NCBI GenBank assembly: GCA_028277745.1
Contig: JANQFR010000018.1
Span: 62,001-126,000, forward strand
Direction: 5' to 3'
DNA length: 64,000 bases
From: Phycisphaeraceae bacterium
GTDB lineage: Bacteria; Planctomycetota; Phycisphaerae; Phycisphaerales; Phycisphaeraceae
Part shown: positions 42,933 to 52,215 of the stretch, one piece after another
Position numbering within the stretch: the first letter of the stretch is position 1
Layout: every line of letters begins with the position of its first letter
Notes under the pieces: generated by a model
Seen by the model: the letters and a program-made list of their open reading frames with translations, nothing else
The model's database searches: none
Told to the model about the DNA's origin: nothing
Position numbers and translations under genes: made by a program

Positions 42933-45242
42933 TCATGCGGCCGGTTCAAGTGGGATCGTAAGGGTGGCGACGGTTCCTTCGCCGGGCGTCGACCGCAGGT
43001 CGAGCCGGCCGCCGTGGGCGAGGGCCAGCTGCTGGGCGCGCGGCAGGCCCATGCCGACGCGGCGGCCCGCGGGCTTATCGGAAAAGAACGGGTCCATCGC
43101 GTGATCCAGCGTGTGCTGGTCCATCCCGTCGCCGTCGTCCACCACCTGGATCAACAGCAGGTGCTCGGCCGAGACCACGCGGGCCTGCACCGACACCGAG
43201 TCCTTGGGGCTGGCCTGGATCGCGTTGTGGACCAGCTCGCTGACCGCCTGTTGAAGCTGCTCGGGATCGACCTCGAGCGACGGCAGGTCCTCCTTGACCT
43301 GCAGGTAGATCGGCACGACCTGGTCGCGGTTGCGCTGGGCGCCGCGCGCCGCCTTGATGGTGGCGTCGAGCAGCGAGAGCAGGTTGACCGGCCGCCGGTT
43401 GGCGCGGGGCGGGTCGGCGAACATGTGCAGGCACGTGATCAGGTCGCTGAGCCGGTGGGCTTCCTTGAAGATCGTCTGCGCCGCCTGCTGCTCTTTGGAG
43501 CCGGGGGTGAGGGTCATCGAGAGCAGCTGGCTTCGGCCGCTGATCACGGCGAGGGGGTTGTTCATCTCGTGGGCGGCGCCCGCGGCCATCTCGCCCAGGC
43601 GGGCCATCGACTCCTGACGCAGCAGGCGGTCCTGCGCCTCGGCGAGCGCGGAGTTGGACTCGGCCAGCTCTTCGCCCAGCCGGCGGGCGCCGTCGTGCTG
43701 GGCCGCGGCCCCGATCGCCGCGCCCCAGGTGTGGACCAGCGACTGGAGCATCGACCAGTTGGGCAGCTGCTGGCGGTCGTGCAGCAGCACCGCCACCGTG
43801 CCCCAGCCGCAGGACAAGGGCAGCAGGCGGACGTCGCGCACGTCCTCGGCGTTGACCAGGTAGTCGGCGACCCAGGGCAGGATGCCCATCAGGTTGACGC
43901 CCATCGGCTGCGACGCGTCGAACTGGCTCAGGTCGGGCGTGTGCGGTGGGGCCTCGGCGTATTGCGAGTGCAGCGGCGCGCCCTCGTCGGTGTACTGGCT
44001 CACCAGCCACGTCGCGTGCCCGTGAGCGTGGCCCGGCTCGGGGTAGAGCATCGCGAAGAACCCGGGCCCGAACACCGTCGACGCCGACTCGACCACCGAA
44101 TCCAGCATGTCCTGAACGCTGCGGCCCGGCCCGGCCTGGGCGTGGAAGGTGGTGATGCCCTCGAGGATCCGCGACTGGATCGCGGCCGTTCGGCCGCGCA
44201 GGTCCAGCGCATGGTTCAGCCGGCCCAGCGCGATGTTGGCCCGTTGGATCGCGTCGAGGAAAAGCTCCTTGGACGGCGTGTCATTGATCCCCAGCGCCTT
44301 GCCGCGCGATTCGAGCGTGTCATGAAGCCCCTCGATGGCGTCGGCGACGACGTCCGGGTCGATGCCGAGCTTCCCCGCGAGGGTGATCTCTTCTTCTTTA
44401 AAGGTGAAGTTGCCCGAGTACCCCAGGTGCTGGCGGCGGACGATCACGTCCGCCAGCGCGACCAGGCCGACCAGGCGGCGGTGCTCGATATTGGGCAGCG
44501 TGTCGTAGGGCGAGCCGTGGAGCCAGATGCAGTCCTGCAGGGCGTGGGGCAGCTGCCACTGCTCCGCGAGCCGTTTGCCGGCGGTGTGGTGGTCGATGCC
44601 GACGATGCGGCGTTCGAATTCCGCGATGTTGCCCTGGTTGAGGTCGGCCAGCTCGACCACCCGGGCGAACGACTTGGGCAGGACGTGATCGAGTGCGAGC
44701 TTGCCCACGTCGTGGAGCAGGCCGCACACGAAGGCCTCGTCGGGGTTGAGGTCCTGATGCGCGGAGGAGCCCCGGGCGATCAGCTCGGCGAGGCAGGCGA
44801 CGGCGAGGCTGTGGGTCCAGAACGCGGCGCGGTCGAACCGCTCGGCCTCCTCCCGGTCGACCGGCTCGATCGACGGGCGGAGCATGTTGTCGCGGCGGGT
44901 GACGTCGCCCGGCACGTCGTCGGGGTCGGGCCGGAACAGCTCGTAGACCTTGACCGACAACACCGCGTTGCGGATCGCGTTGAACCCGAGCAGGACCACC
45001 GCCTTATCGACATTCATGACCTCCTGGCGCAGGCCGCGGTCCGCGGTCTTGCACAGCGCCAGCACCTTGGCGGTGAGGGCGGGGTCAGAGGAGATGAGCG
45101 AGATCACCTCGCGGACCTCGGCGTTCTCGTCGGAGGTGAGCGCGAGCAGCCGCGTCGCGATCGCGGGCAGCGTGGGCAGCGAGTCGATCTGACGGAGGAT
45201 CAGCTCGATGCGGCGGGGCTTGGTTAGCTCGTTGGTGACCAT
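42933..45242 (-). CDS. HDOD domain sensor histidine kinase
   Basis: 769 residues. An HDOD domain fills about 1-300 (LPTLPAIATRLLALTSDENA, FVCGLLHDVGKLALDHV with intact HD dyad, VGIDHHTAGKRLAEQW). A GAF-like middle region follows (about 370-520), a coiled segment, and a histidine kinase core with H558 in AAHEMNNPLAVISG, N-box LVHNAIQASP, DDGDGMDQ and GMGLPRAQQLALAHGG. A kinase with HDOD sensing is plausible for cell-cycle or stress signalling. The ATG at 45242 is used; TTG at 45254 is possible. It lies between the excisionase-HTH regulator and the degenerate receiver in one operon. Confidence 0.92.
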   Translation of the reverse strand: MVTNELTKPRRIELILRQIDSLPTLPAIATRLLALTSDENAEVREVISLISSDPALTAKVLALCKTADRGLRQEVMNVDKAVVLLGFNAIRNAVLSVKVYELFRPDPDDVPGDVTRRDNMLRPSIEPVDREEAERFDRAAFWTHSLAVACLAELIARGSSAHQDLNPDEAFVCGLLHDVGKLALDHVLPKSFARVVELADLNQGNIAEFERRIVGIDHHTAGKRLAEQWQLPHALQDCIWLHGSPYDTLPNIEHRRLVGLVALADVIVRRQHLGYSGNFTFKEEEITLAGKLGIDPDVVADAIEGLHDTLESRGKALGINDTPSKELFLDAIQRANIALGRLNHALDLRGRTAAIQSRILEGITTFHAQAGPGRSVQDMLDSVVESASTVFGPGFFAMLYPEPGHAHGHATWLVSQYTDEGAPLHSQYAEAPPHTPDLSQFDASQPMGVNLMGILPWVADYLVNAEDVRDVRLLPLSCGWGTVAVLLHDRQQLPNWSMLQSLVHTWGAAIGAAAQHDGARRLGEELAESNSALAEAQDRLLRQESMARLGEMAAGAAHEMNNPLAVISGRSQLLSMTLTPGSKEQQAAQTIFKEAHRLSDLITCLHMFADPPRANRRPVNLLSLLDATIKAARGAQRNRDQVVPIYLQVKEDLPSLEVDPEQLQQAVSELVHNAIQASPKDSVSVQARVVSAEHLLLIQVVDDGDGMDQHTLDHAMDPFFSDKPAGRRVGMGLPRAQQLALAHGGRLDLRSTPGEGTVATLTIPLEPAA

Positions 45243-45300
45243 GGCGGAAGGCAAAAGGCCGACGGCCGGCGACCGGGCCCGGCGGCGGGCGGTCCACTGC

Positions 45301-45900
45301 TTACGCCTCCAGCAGCGAAGTAATCCGCGACTGGAGCTGCTCGATGTTGAACGGCTTCTTGACGAACTCGTCGGCGCCCGCCTTGAGCAGGTCGTGGATC
45401 TCGTCCTGGTTGACCACGCCCGAGACGATGATGATCCGGGTCTCCGACAGCTCGCCGTTGGCGCGGATCGTCTGGCAGACGATGTTGCCGTTGATGTCGG
45501 GCAGCATGTAGTCGAGGATGATCAGATCGGGCTTGAACTGCTCGGTCATCATGCCGGCGTCATAGCCGGTCATCGCGGTCTTGACCTCGTAACGGTCGTC
45601 GCGGGAGAGCAGGTCAACCATCAGCTCAACGATCTGCGGATCGTCGTCGACGACGAGGATGCGCTTCTTGGAGGAGGTGATCTGCTCGATCGGGATGCCG
45701 TTGTCGCGCATGAACTGGATCAGCTCTTCGCGGGGGATGCGGCGGAAGCGCGAGCCCGGCACGCGGAAACCGTTGAGCCGGCCCGAGTCGAAGCAGCGGA
45801 TGATGGTCTGCTGAGAGACCTTGCAGATCTCGGCCGCCTCGCCGGTGGTGAACACTTGCTTGGCGTGAAGGTCGGGCGTTTGTTGGCCGTTGCTGCTCAT
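45301..45900 (-). CDS. Response regulator with N-terminal excisionase-type HTH
   Basis: 199 residues. Residues about 15-65 are a winged HTH of the MerR/excisionase type (VFTTGEAAEICKVSQQTIIR, FRRIPREELIQFMRDNG); residues about 78-198 are a receiver with acidic pocket VVDDD, phosphoacceptor D130 in LIILDYMLPDING and K182-like KKPFN. The order, DNA-binding domain first and receiver last, is reversed from most response regulators. It heads the operon with the HDOD kinase and degenerate receiver, so it is a likely phosphorylation target and possibly a DNA-binding output. Targets are unknown. Confidence 0.92.
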   Translation of the reverse strand: MSSNGQQTPDLHAKQVFTTGEAAEICKVSQQTIIRCFDSGRLNGFRVPGSRFRRIPREELIQFMRDNGIPIEQITSSKKRILVVDDDPQIVELMVDLLSRDDRYEVKTAMTGYDAGMMTEQFKPDLIILDYMLPDINGNIVCQTIRANGELSETRIIIVSGVVNQDEIHDLLKAGADEFVKKPFNIEQLQSRITSLLEA

Positions 45901-46297
45901 AAACGCGTTCCTGGGGGACGCAGGGCGTGCGTGGTTTACCCATCTTGTCTACTTTTACATCGGGGCGCGGTCCGGGCGACTTAATCCTCCCACGGCTCCG
46001 CAACCTAGAAATTATCCTCAGACGAACCGCCTTTTATTTGCATGCGTAAGATATTCGGCTATAGTTCTCATTCATTGAGGGGAGCACTTCTACAGGGGTG
46101 TTCCAAACAACCGAATAACCGACAGGCCGTCGTTAAACGTCGCTCTGCATCGGTTCCGGACGGGCTATCGGGATGGATGGCCAAAAAAAGCAGGCGTAAG
46201 CCTAATCAGGGGAAAGACTTAGATCCTTAAAGGCCGTCGTGTTGGCGGTTATTCTTAAATTTGATTCTTACGTGGAACAGGTAGAGGAGAAAGCATC
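45901..46297. other. Divergent intergenic region of about 400 bases
   Basis: Holds the divergent promoters of the signalling operon (left) and the first tandem PEP-CTERM gene (right). AGGAG at about 46283 is the Shine-Dalgarno site of the latter. Small possible hairpins exist (for example GGAGCAC near 46081, GGCGTAAGCC near 46193), but no riboswitch consensus, sigma-54 box or gene is recognised. A long untranslated leader is possible. Confidence 0.45.
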
Positions 46298-46957
46298 ATG
46301 AAAGGGATGATCTGGAGTGGAGCCGCGTTGTTCGTCTGTGCGGCCGTTATTCTCGGAACCGGGACGGCCCAGGCCGCGTCGGTCTTGATCGATTTCCGCG
46401 GCGACGGCGGGCTCGATAAGACCGGCGAGTCGAAGTACACCTTCGGCCCCGTCGACGGCATCACCGTCGAAGCCACCGCGACCTCTCAGGTAGACCACGG
46501 CGATCCGCACAACCCCGCCTGGATCGGCCAGTACGACTCGGGCCTGGGCGTCACCAACTCCCCGGGCGACGGCTCGCACACCGTCGACGGCAGCGGCTGG
46601 ACCGACACCATCTGGCTCGTGTTCAACCAGAAAGTCACCATCACCCACGTCTGGTTCTCCTACGTCAGCGACCATAAAGACGACGTGCGGCTGCTGGACG
46701 AGAACGGCGACAAGATCGAAGACTACGACCTGCCCAAGATGTCCCATCACTCTCCCTACTACTCGCTGCTCGACCTGACCGGTGAAGGCATCATGGGCAT
46801 GGAGTTTGGCTTCAACGCCCCGTACAAAAACGACGACTGGAAGCTGGCGGCCATTAAGGTCAAGCCCCACGTGATCATCCCGACCCCGACCGCCGCCATG
46901 GCCGGTTCGGTCCTGCTCGGCGGGCTGGCCCTGCTCCGCCGCAAGCGGCGGGTCTGA
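46298..46957 (+). CDS. PEP-CTERM-type sorted protein, tandem copy 1
   Basis: 219 residues. A signal peptide (MKGMIWSGAALFVCAAVILG, cleavage after AQA) is followed by a beta-rich domain: VLIDFRGDGGLDKTGESKYT, FGPVDGITVEATATSQ, DGSGWTDTIWLVFNQKVTIT. The C-terminus PTPTAAMAGSVLLGGLALLR with RRKRRV tail is a PEP-CTERM variant in which the PEP motif is replaced by PTPT. It should be exosortase-processed and placed outside the cell. A close paralogue is the next gene. No enzymatic motif is seen. Confidence 0.87.
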   Translation: MKGMIWSGAALFVCAAVILGTGTAQAASVLIDFRGDGGLDKTGESKYTFGPVDGITVEATATSQVDHGDPHNPAWIGQYDSGLGVTNSPGDGSHTVDGSGWTDTIWLVFNQKVTITHVWFSYVSDHKDDVRLLDENGDKIEDYDLPKMSHHSPYYSLLDLTGEGIMGMEFGFNAPYKNDDWKLAAIKVKPHVIIPTPTAAMAGSVLLGGLALLRRKRRV

Positions 46958-46996
46958 TCGCCTCGCAGGCCCGACATCCTGTTTGAAAATCCGACG

Positions 46997-47032
46997 ACCG
47001 GCCCGTGGACGACCCACGGGCCGGTCTGTTTT
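46997..47032 (+). terminator. Intrinsic terminator after PEP-CTERM copy 1
   Basis: A 12-bp stem, ACCGGCCCGTGG and complement, has a five-base loop ACGAC and is followed by CTGTTTT. It lies 40 bases after the stop and separates the two paralogue genes, so each is probably transcribed from its own promoter. Confidence 0.8.
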
Positions 47033-47205
47033 GATGAGCGTCGGGGCGAAGCCGGGGATGGCGTTGCACGCGGCCTGCACGAAGACGCATGTCGCCGCAT
47101 CGCATTAATCTTTATATTGAAAAGTTTTATAAAAGATCGTCGGTTTGTTCGTCCGAAGCGGCCCTCCCTGTCGTCCGGCCCGGCATTAAAGGTGGCGGCC
47201 GGAAT

Positions 47206-47240
47206 CACTAAATGGGTATGATAATGTTCTGTTTTTAGTG
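47206..47240 (+). promoter_or_regulatory. Inverted repeat around a -10-like box upstream of PEP-CTERM copy 2
   Basis: CACTAAA (47206-47212) and TTTAGTG (47234-47240) form an inverted repeat spanning TATGATAAT, a good -10-like box (near 47217-47225). The arms could be an operator or an RNA hairpin at the start of the leader. It lies just upstream of the GGAG and GTG start of the gene. Confidence 0.45.
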
Positions 47241-47255
47241 AAGCGGAGAAGAGCT

Positions 47256-47912
47256 GTGTCAAGCATTATGTGGAATCGAGCTGCGCTGTTCATCTGTGCG
47301 GCGGCTGTTCTTGGAACCGGGGCGGCCCAGGCCGTGACGGTGATCGATTTCCGCGGAGACGGCGGGCTCGATACGGATGGCGAGTCGAGCTACAGCTTCG
47401 GCCCCGTCGACGGCATCACCGTCAAGGCCACCGCGACCTCGCGCGACGACACCAACGACCCGCAGCAGACCGCTTGGATCGGCCAGTACAGCGCCGGCCT
47501 GGGCGTCACCAACCTGGCGGGCGACGGTTCGGACCAGGTCGACGGCAGCGGCTGGACCGACACCATCTGGCTCGAGTTCAACAAGGAGGTCACCATCACC
47601 CACATCCTGTTCTCCTACGTCGAGGACGACGGGGACGACGTGTGGTTGCTGGACGCGGACGGCAACGAGATCGGCGATTACGACCTGACCCAACAGTCCA
47701 ACAACAGCCCCTATTACTCGTGGCTCAACCTGAGCGGCGAGGGTGTCACCGGCGACACCTTCGGCTTCAACGCCCCCTTCCGAAGCGACAGCTGGATGCT
47801 GGCCGAGATCAAGGTCGAGCCCCACGTGATCGTCCCGACCCCGACCGCCGCCCTGGCCGGCTCCATCCTGCTCGGCGGGCTGGCCCTGCGCCGTCGTCGT
47901 CGGCGGGCCTGA
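47256..47912 (+). CDS. PEP-CTERM-type sorted protein, tandem copy 2
   Basis: 218 residues, clearly paralogous to the preceding gene through its whole length: MSSIMWNRAALFICAAAVLG signal, VIDFRGDGGLDTDGESSYSF, FGPVDGITVKATATSRDD and the sorting end PTPTAALAGSILLGGLALRR. The start is a GTG at 47256 with GGAG eight bases upstream; the in-frame GTG at 47238 is less well placed. Its gene is separately transcribed. Two differences from copy 1 are a shorter charged loop and another central turn. Probably a surface or matrix protein of the same complex or an alternative to it. Confidence 0.85.
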   Translation: MSSIMWNRAALFICAAAVLGTGAAQAVTVIDFRGDGGLDTDGESSYSFGPVDGITVKATATSRDDTNDPQQTAWIGQYSAGLGVTNLAGDGSDQVDGSGWTDTIWLEFNKEVTITHILFSYVEDDGDDVWLLDADGNEIGDYDLTQQSNNSPYYSWLNLSGEGVTGDTFGFNAPFRSDSWMLAEIKVEPHVIVPTPTAALAGSILLGGLALRRRRRRA

Positions 47913-47945
47913 TCGCCTCGCACTTTAAAACCAATACAACACCCG

Positions 47946-47975
47946 GAAGCCCAGGGATTGCAATCCCTGGGCTTC
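47946..47975. terminator. Perfect 30-bp palindrome between convergent genes
   Basis: Half-site GAAGCCCAGGGATTG repeated in inverse without loop. It lies between the stops of PEP-CTERM copy 2 and the leftward HNH gene, so it can end both transcripts. It is 28 of 30 bases identical to the palindrome at 7224. Confidence 0.75.
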
Positions 47976-47983
47976 GTTAACTT

Positions 47984-48625
47984 TCACTTGAGTTCAACCG
48001 ACCAGTACGCGTTGTCGAGGAACGCCTTCCACGACGCGTACTTGTCGCTGCCCAGGCGGATGTTGAGCACCGGGTTCCGACGAGGCTTGTGCGGGGGGCG
48101 GACCAGCGGCATCCGCGCCTGCTCCGGCGTGCGCCCGCCCTTCTTGGAGTTGCAGCCCACGCAGCAGCACACCAGGTTGCTCCAGGAACTGTCGCCGCCC
48201 TGCGAACGGGGCGTGACGTGATCCAGGCTCAGCTCGCTCGACGGGTAGTGTCGGCCGCAGTATTGGCACTGGTTGCGGTCCCGCGCAAAGATGTTGCGGC
48301 GGTTGAGCTTGACCTCCTGCTGCGGCAGGCGGTCGTAGCCCAGCAGGCGGATCACCTTCGGCACCGCGATGTGCAGCCGCACGGTGCGGACCCACTCGTA
48401 GTGCTCCCGGTCCATCTCGGACGAAAACCGGTGCGAGAGCTGTGAGATGTCGGTCCACGAGTCGAAGTCGTGGCCGCTGTACGACCCGTCGTCGACCCGG
48501 ATCACCTCCGCCAGGTCCCGCGCCAGCAGTGAGAACGCCCGCTTCGCGTCGATGACCCGGATGGCCATCCACATCTTGTTGAGCACCAGCACGTGACTGT
48601 TGATCGCGGTCGCTTGGGCTTGCAT
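47984..48625 (-). CDS. HNH endonuclease
   Basis: 213 residues. The HNH core is CQYCGRHYPSSELSLDHVTP then GGDSSWSNLVCCCVGCNSKK with the His-Asn-His metal site and four Cys that bind zinc (CxxC...CxxC). The N-terminal part (LVLNKMWMAIRVIDAKRAFS) is the conserved region seen in many planctomycetal HNH proteins. It probably cuts or nicks DNA; the biological role is unknown, and there are no restriction or phage genes next to it. The ATG at 48625 with GGAG five bases upstream is preferred to 48724. Confidence 0.88.
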   Translation of the reverse strand: MQAQATAINSHVLVLNKMWMAIRVIDAKRAFSLLARDLAEVIRVDDGSYSGHDFDSWTDISQLSHRFSSEMDREHYEWVRTVRLHIAVPKVIRLLGYDRLPQQEVKLNRRNIFARDRNQCQYCGRHYPSSELSLDHVTPRSQGGDSSWSNLVCCCVGCNSKKGGRTPEQARMPLVRPPHKPRRNPVLNIRLGSDKYASWKAFLDNAYWSVELK

Positions 48626-48810
48626 GTCACTCCCGCTCGCGGCAGGCCGGGTAAGAATGTGAAATCTTATCGGCCAAATCCATTGAGAGCAATGGTTAAA
48701 CCGCTGTAAGCAAAGCGGGGGCAAGGCTTATCCGCCCCGGGGCGGACGGCCCGGCCCGCTCACCGCTACACTTGTTGATTGTCACGCCTTCCTCCCCTGA
48801 GGTTTCAAGA

Positions 48811-49995
48811 ATGGAAGCACCCGCCGACTCCGGAGCCCCCGCCCGCGCCCCGGGCGCCGCCTCCCGCGCCGCGATGATCGTGCTGGCGGTCCTGGGCCTG
48901 CTGATCTCCGGCTATCTCACCGCCGCCTCGCTGTTTACCGACAAGGGGCCCATCGGCTGCGGGGACGACTCGGGCTGCGCCGCGGTGCTTGCGTCGAAAT
49001 GGTCCGCCGTCTTCGGCGTCCCCGTCTCCGCGGCCGCGACGCTGACCTACCTCGTCCTGCTTGGGGCGCTCGTCCTCCGCGCCTGGCCGCTGACCGCCCT
49101 GCTCGGCGGCCTGATCGGCGGGGCGGCGGTCTATTTCATCGCCCTGCAGTTCTTCGTCGTTCAGGCCGTCTGCCCCTGGTGCATGGCCGACCACATCGTG
49201 GGCCTGATCCTCGTCGGCTTCATCGCCGCCGCGACGCCCGGGCCCGCCCGCCGCCGGTCGATCGCGCCCGCGGCGGTCGGCGTCCTCGCGATCGCCGCGA
49301 TGGCGGGCGTCCAGGCCGCGTCGTCCGAGCCGACCTATCGACTCGCGATCCCCACCGGGCAGGACTACGACCTGACCGACGACCGTGGCCGGCTTCTGGG
49401 CCTGCTCAACGGGCAACTGCAGCTCAACCTCAACGACGCCCCCGTCGCCGGCCCGCGCGACGCGCCCGATGTGGCGGTGATCCTGTTCGATTACGCCTGT
49501 CCGCACTGCCGGGCGATGCTCAAGACGCTGCACGCCTACCGCATGGAACACCCCGGCCGGTTCGCCAAGGTGAGCCTGCCCATGCCGCTGAACCACCAGT
49601 GCAATCCTTACCGCGCGCCGGAGCAGTTCCACCAGCGGTTCGCGCACAGCTGCGATCTGGCGTGGCTGTCGGTGGCGGTGTACTACGCGGCCCCGGACCA
49701 GTGGGAGGCGTTCGACCGGTTCCTCTGGGACACCGACCGGGTGCGGACCAAGGAGGAGGCCGAGGCCGAGGCCCTGCGGCGGGTCGACGCCGACCGGCTG
49801 CAGGAGGCCCTGCTGGACCCGCGGATCAACGCCCTGGTCGCCTCCGGCACGCAAGCCTGGCACGCGGTGGGCGAGCCGGTCCTGCCGGTGATCATGGCCC
49901 CCGGCGCCCCGGCGATCGAGGGCAAAACCGATGATTTCACGCAGATCGACGCGTTATTCACCGAAAAACCCCAATCCCGCGAATCCCACCCGTGA
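48811..49995 (+). CDS. VKOR-DsbA fusion (vitamin K epoxide reductase and thioredoxin-like domain)
   Basis: 394 residues. The first 190 are a four-helix VKOR membrane domain: C50-x5-C56 (CGDDSGCAAVL) and CPWC (C121-C124) with SKWSAVFGVP. An exported linker follows, then a DsbA-like thioredoxin domain with CPHC (C230-C233: FDYACPHCRAM). VKOR would recycle the DsbA domain with quinone, making a one-chain disulfide-forming system in the periplasm. Exported enzymes of the window, such as the amylases, could be clients (inference). The ATG at 48811 is used; the 48772 frame start is rejected for lack of a ribosome-binding site. Confidence 0.93.
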   Translation: MEAPADSGAPARAPGAASRAAMIVLAVLGLLISGYLTAASLFTDKGPIGCGDDSGCAAVLASKWSAVFGVPVSAAATLTYLVLLGALVLRAWPLTALLGGLIGGAAVYFIALQFFVVQAVCPWCMADHIVGLILVGFIAAATPGPARRRSIAPAAVGVLAIAAMAGVQAASSEPTYRLAIPTGQDYDLTDDRGRLLGLLNGQLQLNLNDAPVAGPRDAPDVAVILFDYACPHCRAMLKTLHAYRMEHPGRFAKVSLPMPLNHQCNPYRAPEQFHQRFAHSCDLAWLSVAVYYAAPDQWEAFDRFLWDTDRVRTKEEAEAEALRRVDADRLQEALLDPRINALVASGTQAWHAVGEPVLPVIMAPGAPAIEGKTDDFTQIDALFTEKPQSRESHP

Positions 49996-50064
49996 AACTC
50001 TTGCCGGTAAGAAACGTCAAGGGTTATAGTCGAGTTCTCCCCTGAATTTCCGAGGCCTCAACCC

Positions 50065-51078
<1,014 letters not shown>

Positions 51079-51113
51079 CCGAATGATGAACGATGAAGCC
51101 CATTGGAACAGAC

Positions 51114-51142
51114 GGACCAGGGCCGCGTAGCGGCCCGGCTAT
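51114..51142. repeat. Three-stem palindromic element, half copy
   Basis: Only the GGACCAGGGCCGC-GTA-GCGGCCCGGCTAT half remains: spacer, second hairpin and right outer arm. It lies between moxR and the DUF58 gene inside the cluster. A short direct repeat CCTAGCGCC (51157 and 51171) follows before the DUF58 start. Confidence 0.7.
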
Positions 51143-51186
51143 CTGTCTTCCCAGGCCCTAGCGCCTAACCCCTAGCGCCGACTCAC

Positions 51187-52194
51187 ATGCCGCCATCCGC
51201 CTCCACCGCCCGCCGCTACCTCCGCGTCGCCGACCTCGCCCGGCTGCGCAACCTGGTGTTCGCGCCGCGCGGGCGGGTCGAGGGGCTCTACGCCGGCCGG
51301 CACGCCTCGCCCCAACGCGGCCACTCGGTCGAGTTCAACGACTACCGCGAGTACTCCCCCGGCGACCCGCCCAACGACCTGGACTGGAAGGTCTACGGCC
51401 GGTCCGACAAGCTCTTCCTCAAGCTCTTCGAGCACCAGACGGACATGACCGTCCAGCTCCTGGTCGACGCCTCGGCCTCCATGGCTTACCGCGGCCTCCA
51501 CGCCCGCCGGCCGGCCGGCCTCGCGCGGTCGTGGCTCAACGCCCTGACCCTCGTCAACGACAAGGCCGCCCGATCCGGCGACGACCTGGTCTACACCCAC
51601 CCCTCCAAGTACGATCAGGCCTGCCTCTGCGCCGCGTCGATCGCGTTCCTCACGATCAAGCAGCAGGACAAGGCGGGCATCGCGTTCGCCCGGTCCGGCC
51701 TGGCCGACCACCTCCGTCCCGCGGGCGCGTACCCGCACCTCCAGAAGCTGCTGACCGCGATGGAGGACGTCGAGCCGCGCGGTGAGGCGGAGCTGGCCCG
51801 GGCCATCCACGACCTCACCCCCCGCACCCGCGGCCGGAGCCTGCTCGTCGTCTTCTCCGACCTGCTCGAAGACCCGCCCGCCATCATCGACGCCCTGTCG
51901 CACTTCACCCACCGCGGCAGCGAAGCGATCGTGTTCCAGGTTCTCCACGCCGACGAGCTGGCCCTGCCCCGCGAGCTTAACGAAGCCATCTTCGTCGACA
52001 GCGAGTCCGGCCACCGGCTGCGGCTCAACGTCGACGACGTGCGCGACCCGTACCACCAGGCGCTGCGCGCGTCGCAGCAACGCTGGGCCCGCGAGCTGCG
52101 CAGCCGCCGCATCGACTACAACACCGTGTCCACCGCCACGCCCTACCACCAGGCCCTGGAGGGCTACCTCATCACCCGCGCCGCCATGCAGTAA
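51187..52194 (+). CDS. DUF58 domain-containing protein
   Basis: 335 residues. The conserved HSVEFNDYREYSPGDPPNDL motif of the DUF58 family is at about 58-77, and the MIDAS-like LLVDASASMAY (about 95-105) shows a vWA-type metal site. No membrane helix is seen in this version, so it is probably cytoplasmic or peripheral. DUF58 proteins partner with MoxR ATPases. Next gene starts 21 bases later. Confidence 0.93.
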   Translation: MPPSASTARRYLRVADLARLRNLVFAPRGRVEGLYAGRHASPQRGHSVEFNDYREYSPGDPPNDLDWKVYGRSDKLFLKLFEHQTDMTVQLLVDASASMAYRGLHARRPAGLARSWLNALTLVNDKAARSGDDLVYTHPSKYDQACLCAASIAFLTIKQQDKAGIAFARSGLADHLRPAGAYPHLQKLLTAMEDVEPRGEAELARAIHDLTPRTRGRSLLVVFSDLLEDPPAIIDALSHFTHRGSEAIVFQVLHADELALPRELNEAIFVDSESGHRLRLNVDDVRDPYHQALRASQQRWARELRSRRIDYNTVSTATPYHQALEGYLITRAAMQ

Positions 52195-52215
52195 GCCTGA
52201 TTGAGTTTCCGCCCG

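Noticed and set aside
46081..46260. Possible cyclic-di-GMP riboswitch upstream of PEP-CTERM copy 1
   Set aside because: The conserved GEMM core sequences and receptor/tetraloop pair were not found.
47984..48625. HNH endonuclease as part of a restriction system with the methyltransferase at 33950
   Set aside because: The genes are 13 kb apart with unrelated genes between, and the HNH sequence resembles a widespread planctomycete family without a methylase partner.
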